A stretch of 64,000 bases of DNA from Nitrosomonadales bacterium (lineage in GTDB: Bacteria; Pseudomonadota; Gammaproteobacteria; Burkholderiales; Gallionellaceae), in NCBI GenBank assembly GCA_016721605.1, contig JADKHS010000014.1, forward strand, positions 1 through 64,000, written 5' to 3'. This document shows, one piece after another, positions 60,063 through 64,000 of the stretch (its first letter is position 1; each line of letters begins with the position of its first letter). Below the pieces are notes generated by a model that searched no databases, had not been told where the DNA came from, and worked only from the letters and a program-made list of their open reading frames with translations. The position numbers and the translations under genes are program-made.

Positions 60063-62849
60063 TTGAACCCGATACCGCACAGTAATACATCAACCGCCGC
60101 TGTTTTTTTTGATTCTGTTGCACGCGTCATTCTGACGCAGCATTCTCACGAAATTCCTGATCTGCGCCGTGCCAGGGTATTGTTGCCCAATTACCCTGTG
60201 TCACAACCATTGGCGCAAAGTTTGGCACGTGTAGCCAACCTGCCTGCGATTTTATTGCCGCAGATGGTCACGCTCAATGATTGGGTTCAGTCCGTTCCCT
60301 CGCACTATCTGTTATTCCCGACACTTGCCGACTCACCACTTTGTATCAGGCACTGCGCGCGCGGCGTTGGTTTGCCGATGCTGACCTATGGAGCATCGCG
60401 CGCGAACTGTTGATTTTGCTTGATGAGCTGACACAAAATCATGTCACGCTGCCACAAAATGCCGAAGATTTTCTATCGCAATTGGAACAAGCCTATCAGT
60501 CCAAGCGTGGCATCGCCATGCAGTTCGAGGCACGCGTAGTGTATGAGCTATGGTATGCGATGAACAATAGTGGCGAATTCGATACTACACGCGCCTATCA
60601 ACAAAGTTTGACACAGCTTGCGCAGCAAGCTGAGTTACCGCTGTATGTGTTATTGACTTGCGATCTTTGCTGCGACTGAAGCCCGCTTCCTGGAGGCATA
60701 TCATCAATGCGCGCCTGTGATGATTATTGATTTGCGCGAGTTGATTCACGACAGCCGCGAATGCGGCGATGCGCATCATCGCCTCAGTCGACCACGCTTT
60801 TCTGACCCTGTTCCAACGGAAAATGAAAGAGGGGTGCATGATAACTTGCGCACGCAGGAGTGGGTGGAGGAGATGGATGCCCTGTCATTGCGCGAGCAAG
60901 CCGATCACCTGCAAAAACATTTCCCTCACGCTGTATTGGGGCACCGGCTGCATTTTTTTGGCGCTCATGGTTTGGAACAGGAAGCACGTGCCGCCGAGGT
61001 ACAAATACGGCGCTGGTTGCTTGCAGGTAAGAAAAACATAGCCATCGTCGCACAAGATCGCCTAGTAGCAAGGCGTATGCGTGCATTGCTGGAGCGCGCT
61101 GGTGTATTGGTATGCGACGAAACAGGCTGGAAATTGTCCACGTTGTCGGTGAGCACGGTGTTAATGCGCTGGCTGGATGCGCTGCAAAGTGATTTTATTA
61201 TCGGGATTTACTCGACCTGCTCAAATCGCCATTCATCTTTGCCGATCAAGCCGTGAGCGTAAGCAGACGGTGTATCAGCTGGAACAACTGGTGCGCAAGC
61301 ATGGCGTGGTGGCGCACCTTGATACAGTTCTCGAATTGACGCAGGGTAATGTCGAGATGCGGATGGCACTGACACGGTTGCGTCAGGCGGCGGAGGTTTT
61401 GCATAAAAAACGATACGCTGTCCGGCTGGCTATGCGCACTTAACGCCAGCCTGGAAATTCTCGGCATAGTGCAGGGGCTGAAGATGGACGATGCCGGCAT
61501 ACAGTTGCTGCAGGCGCTGCAAAACTGGCAGCGTGAACTGCATGTCGATACCACGCGCGTCAGCCTGACCGAGTGGCGGCATTGGCTGGCGCAACAACTC
61601 GATGGGCACACTTTTCTTGATGTAACGATCGACAGCCCTGTATTACTCACCCATCTTGCCGCAACGCGCTGGCGCAGTTTCGATGCAGTGCTGATGCTTG
61701 GTTGTGATGCCGCACATCTGCCGGGTACTGACAACAGCGGACGGTGGTTCAATGATGCGGTGCGCACCACACTTGGCTTGCCGACGCGCGAAGTGTATTT
61801 GGCACAGCAGCGCGATGACTTACTGGCATTGCTCGCCATGAATGACACCATGTTGGTTACCTGGCAAGCCAGCAAAAGCGGCGAAGCAAATCTGTTGCCC
61901 GTGTTTCGAAATGCTACGTGCCTTGCACGAGTTGGCTTATGGCGACGATCTAACGATTAAGCAGGGGGAATGGGATAAGTTGCTTGAAAGTACGCAAGTG
62001 CGCAGTGCAGAATTTCCACTGCCACCGGCGGCTGCAATGCCTGCGCCAGTCGCGCTGCAAGGCCTTATTCCGAAACGTATTTCAGCCAGCGGCTATAACA
62101 GTCTCGTGGCTTGTCCCTATCAATTTTATGCCCGCCATATTTTGCACCTCAATGAAATGGATGAGGTGCGTGAAGATGTGGAGAAACGCGATTATGGTGA
62201 ATGGGTACATGACATTCTGCGGCGCTTCCATGAGCAATATCAGGTGCTGGGCGATCATATACGCATTGATCTGGATTCGGCCTTGCTACGCATTAGTATC
62301 GAGACTTTTGCGCCTGCTGTACAACGCGATTATTTGGCGCGTGCCTGGCTGTTGCGTTGGCAGCAAGCAATCCCAGAATAGCTGGAGACACAGTTAAAAA
62401 ATGAAGCAGAAGGTTGGCGATATCAAAGTGGAGAAGTGCCGTTTGAATTGCCATTAACCGCTGATTTGATTATGCATGGACGGTTAGACCGTGTAGATGT
62501 GCAGGCCAAGGGAGGTAGCGCAGTGCGCGTGCTGGATTACAAGATGATGGATGCGGCCAGACTACGCAATAAGCTCAAAGAAGCAGGCGAGGACGTGCAA
62601 CTGGCTTGCTATGCCTACGTGTATGAGGCTGAAGAAGCCGCATTTATCAGTATCGAAAAAGACAAGGTGATTGCAGTTGCGCCACCACAGGACGTGGCTG
62701 AACTGGCGCAGGCAAATATCGCGCGCCTGTTGGAAGTGTTCGCACAGATGCGCAGTGGCGCAGCATTGCCCGCGCATGGGGCGGAAGAGGCATGCCAGTA
62801 TTGCGAGATGCGCGGGCTATGCCGGAAATCGGAATGGAATGAGCGCTAA
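60063..62849 (+). CDS. AddB-like PD-(D/E)XK repair nuclease (heavily frameshifted)
   Basis: The parts read together as a protein of about 930 aa of the type known as probable DNA-repair protein TIGR03623. The C-terminus shows ISASGYNSLVACPYQFYARH, then VRVLDYK of the nuclease core (with GRLDRVDV before it), then CQYCEMRGLC, likely Fe-S cysteines with the earlier Cys in CPYQF. At least five frameshifts occur (near 60310, 60665, 61195, 61400, 61900), and TAG stands in frame near 62380 (IPE/LETQLKNE). It is followed by a UvrD-like helicase gene. Confidence 0.82.
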
Positions 62850-62880
62850 TGGAAGTGATGCCAGGAATGGGGAGCATGCA

Positions 62881-64000
62881 ATGAACAATTTCATTGCTCT
62901 CAACCCTCAGCACAGTGTTGTCGTGGAAGCCTGCGCGGGCAGCGGCAAAACTTGGCTGCTGGTATCACGAATACTGCGCTTGCTGTTGGCCGGTGTTAAG
63001 CCTGGAGAAATTTTAGCCATCACTTTCACTCGAAAAGCCGCGCAGGAAATGCAGGCGCGCTTGCACGAATGGTTACATTTTCTTGCCACGCAAGATGACA
63101 TTGCCGTGCGGGCTTTTCTTGTGGAGCGCGAACTGCACGATGTAAACGACAACCTGCTGGCGCGCGCGCGTAGTCTGTATCGCGACTGTTTAATGGCGCA
63201 ACCTGCTATTACCATCAATACTTTTCACGGCTGGTTCATGCAGATCATCCAGCGCGCGCCCTTGAATGCTGGTTTGCTTATAGGGATGCAATTACTGGAG
63301 CGTACTTCGGTGCTGCATGAGGAAGCATGGCAAATGTTTGCCGATAGCCTGCGTGCCGCACCCGACGATGACACTGCGCAAGAGATGCAATGGTTGTTTA
63401 CGGAATATGGTTTGCATAGTACGCGCACACTGCTGAAGAATTTTGTACAGAAGCGAGCCGAATGGTGGGCTTATACCAGCGGTCAGGAAGACGCGGTGGG
63501 CTATGCGATGGAGCAACTCCGTATCAAGCTTGATGTTGATCCAGGGGGCACACCGTTTGCGGCGTTGCTGGATAAAAATTTTGACTCCAATGGTCAGGCA
63601 TTTGCAAGCTTGTTGCAAAGCGGCTCGGCAGCGCAACAGAAAGACGCGGGTAAGCTGATGGATGCCTTAAGTCTACAAGATGTAGCTGCACGCTTTGAAG
63701 CACTCAGCGCCAGGTTTTATACTAAAGAGGGCGAGCCGCGCAAACTCAAGGCGAATAAAGGACAGGACGAAGCGCGCTATACCAGCCTTTGTTGTGCGCT
63801 ATTTGCATCCCTGCAGTCCGTGCGTAACGCGTTGACAGAGCGCGAAGCGCTGCGTATGAACCAGGCCGCGTTGCATTGCGGGGCAGCATTGCTGCAACAC
63901 TATCAGGATTTGAAACTGCGTCAGCAGGTAATGGATTTTACTGATGTGGAATGGCAGGTGTGCCGCCTGCTCAGCCAGAGCGATTGTGCCGAGTATATGC
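62881..64000 (+). CDS. UvrD/Rep-family DNA helicase (AddA/RecB-like), partial
   Basis: The frame opens at ATG and runs past the window edge. Walker A is ACAGSGKTWLLVSRILRLLL, motif Ia ILAITFTRKAAQEMQARL, and TINTFHGWFMQIIQRAP is helicase motif Ib-like, all as in RecB/AddA-type helicases. DFTDVEW begins motif II-type text near the end. With the nuclease upstream it probably forms an AddAB/RecBCD-like recombination complex. Only about 373 residues are visible. The reading is uninterrupted, unlike its neighbour. Confidence 0.9.
   Translation, partial: MNNFIALNPQHSVVVEACAGSGKTWLLVSRILRLLLAGVKPGEILAITFTRKAAQEMQARLHEWLHFLATQDDIAVRAFLVERELHDVNDNLLARARSLYRDCLMAQPAITINTFHGWFMQIIQRAPLNAGLLIGMQLLERTSVLHEEAWQMFADSLRAAPDDDTAQEMQWLFTEYGLHSTRTLLKNFVQKRAEWWAYTSGQEDAVGYAMEQLRIKLDVDPGGTPFAALLDKNFDSNGQAFASLLQSGSAAQQKDAGKLMDALSLQDVAARFEALSARFYTKEGEPRKLKANKGQDEARYTSLCCALFASLQSVRNALTEREALRMNQAALHCGAALLQHYQDLKLRQQVMDFTDVEWQVCRLLSQSDCAEYM

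Overview
The window looks like the chromosome of a chemolithoautotrophic betaproteobacterium, most probably order Nitrosomonadales and perhaps Gallionellaceae. The reasons are the der-bamB-yfgM-hisS-ispG-rodZ-pilF-rlmN-ndk order, the ribF-ileS-lspA-ispH run, the proteobacterial (TIGR02049-type) glutamate-cysteine ligase, and a complete form I RuBisCO operon (cbbLSQO) with a divergent cbbR. This placement rests on gene content and order, not on a search.

Layout. 1-1.2 kb: a secreted beta-helix protein, cut by the window edge. 1.3-10.2 kb (minus strand): ribosome assembly (der), outer-membrane assembly (bamB), translocon chaperone (yfgM), tRNA charging (hisS), isoprenoids (ispG), cell shape (rodZ), pili (pilF/pilW), RNA methylation (rlmN) and nucleotides (ndk). 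10.5-13.1 kb: a decayed IS200/IS605 element, tRNA-Val, gltX, tRNA-Ala and tRNA-Glu. 13.5-21.7 kb: an HtrA-type protease, a tiny Lys-rich protein, HU, tilS-accA, a COG4255-like protein and lolC-lolD. 22.5-23.9 kb: an IS1182-family element inside a palindrome at the end of the cbb operon. 23.9-30.6 kb: the cbb genes. 30.7-36.1 kb: ribF, ileS, lspA, ispH. 36.2-41.3 kb: an incomplete PTS phosphorelay, a MITE-like element, apbE and gshA. 41.4-43.0 kb: an ABC-F protein. 43.2-48.6 kb: a two-gene candidate defence module, a DUF4143 ATPase followed by a large NACHT-like NTPase with a C-terminal PD-(D/E)XK-like motif. 48.8-55.4 kb: an Smr protein, trxB, mltB and a QseEGF/GlrK-GlrR-like two-component set. 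55.7-58.5 kb: tRNA-Lys, a tRNA remnant, an IS3 element and an A+T-rich ATP-grasp gene. 58.8-64 kb: cytochrome c, a 7Fe ferredoxin, and a nuclease/helicase repair pair that runs off the end.

A striking general property is the number of single-base frameshifts in genes that should be essential or highly conserved (gltX, ndk, bamB, rodZ, gshA and others). Where I worked them out by hand, most are one missing base in or beside a short homopolymer; adding it restores a full-length family protein. Together with many fully intact neighbours, this points to residual consensus errors more than to gene decay. Three cases are different in kind: the PilF-like protein lacks about a third of its N-terminus, the IS1182 transposase has an internal deletion, and the AddB-like nuclease has an in-frame amber codon. 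For broken genes the coordinates span the whole reconstructed locus.

Functionally, CO2 fixation is the most distinctive theme: CbbL and CbbS form RuBisCO, CbbQ and CbbO its activase, and CbbR the regulator. A strong intrinsic terminator lies between cbbS and cbbQ. The most novel-looking element is the NACHT/DUF4143 pair, which sits between housekeeping genes like a defence cassette.
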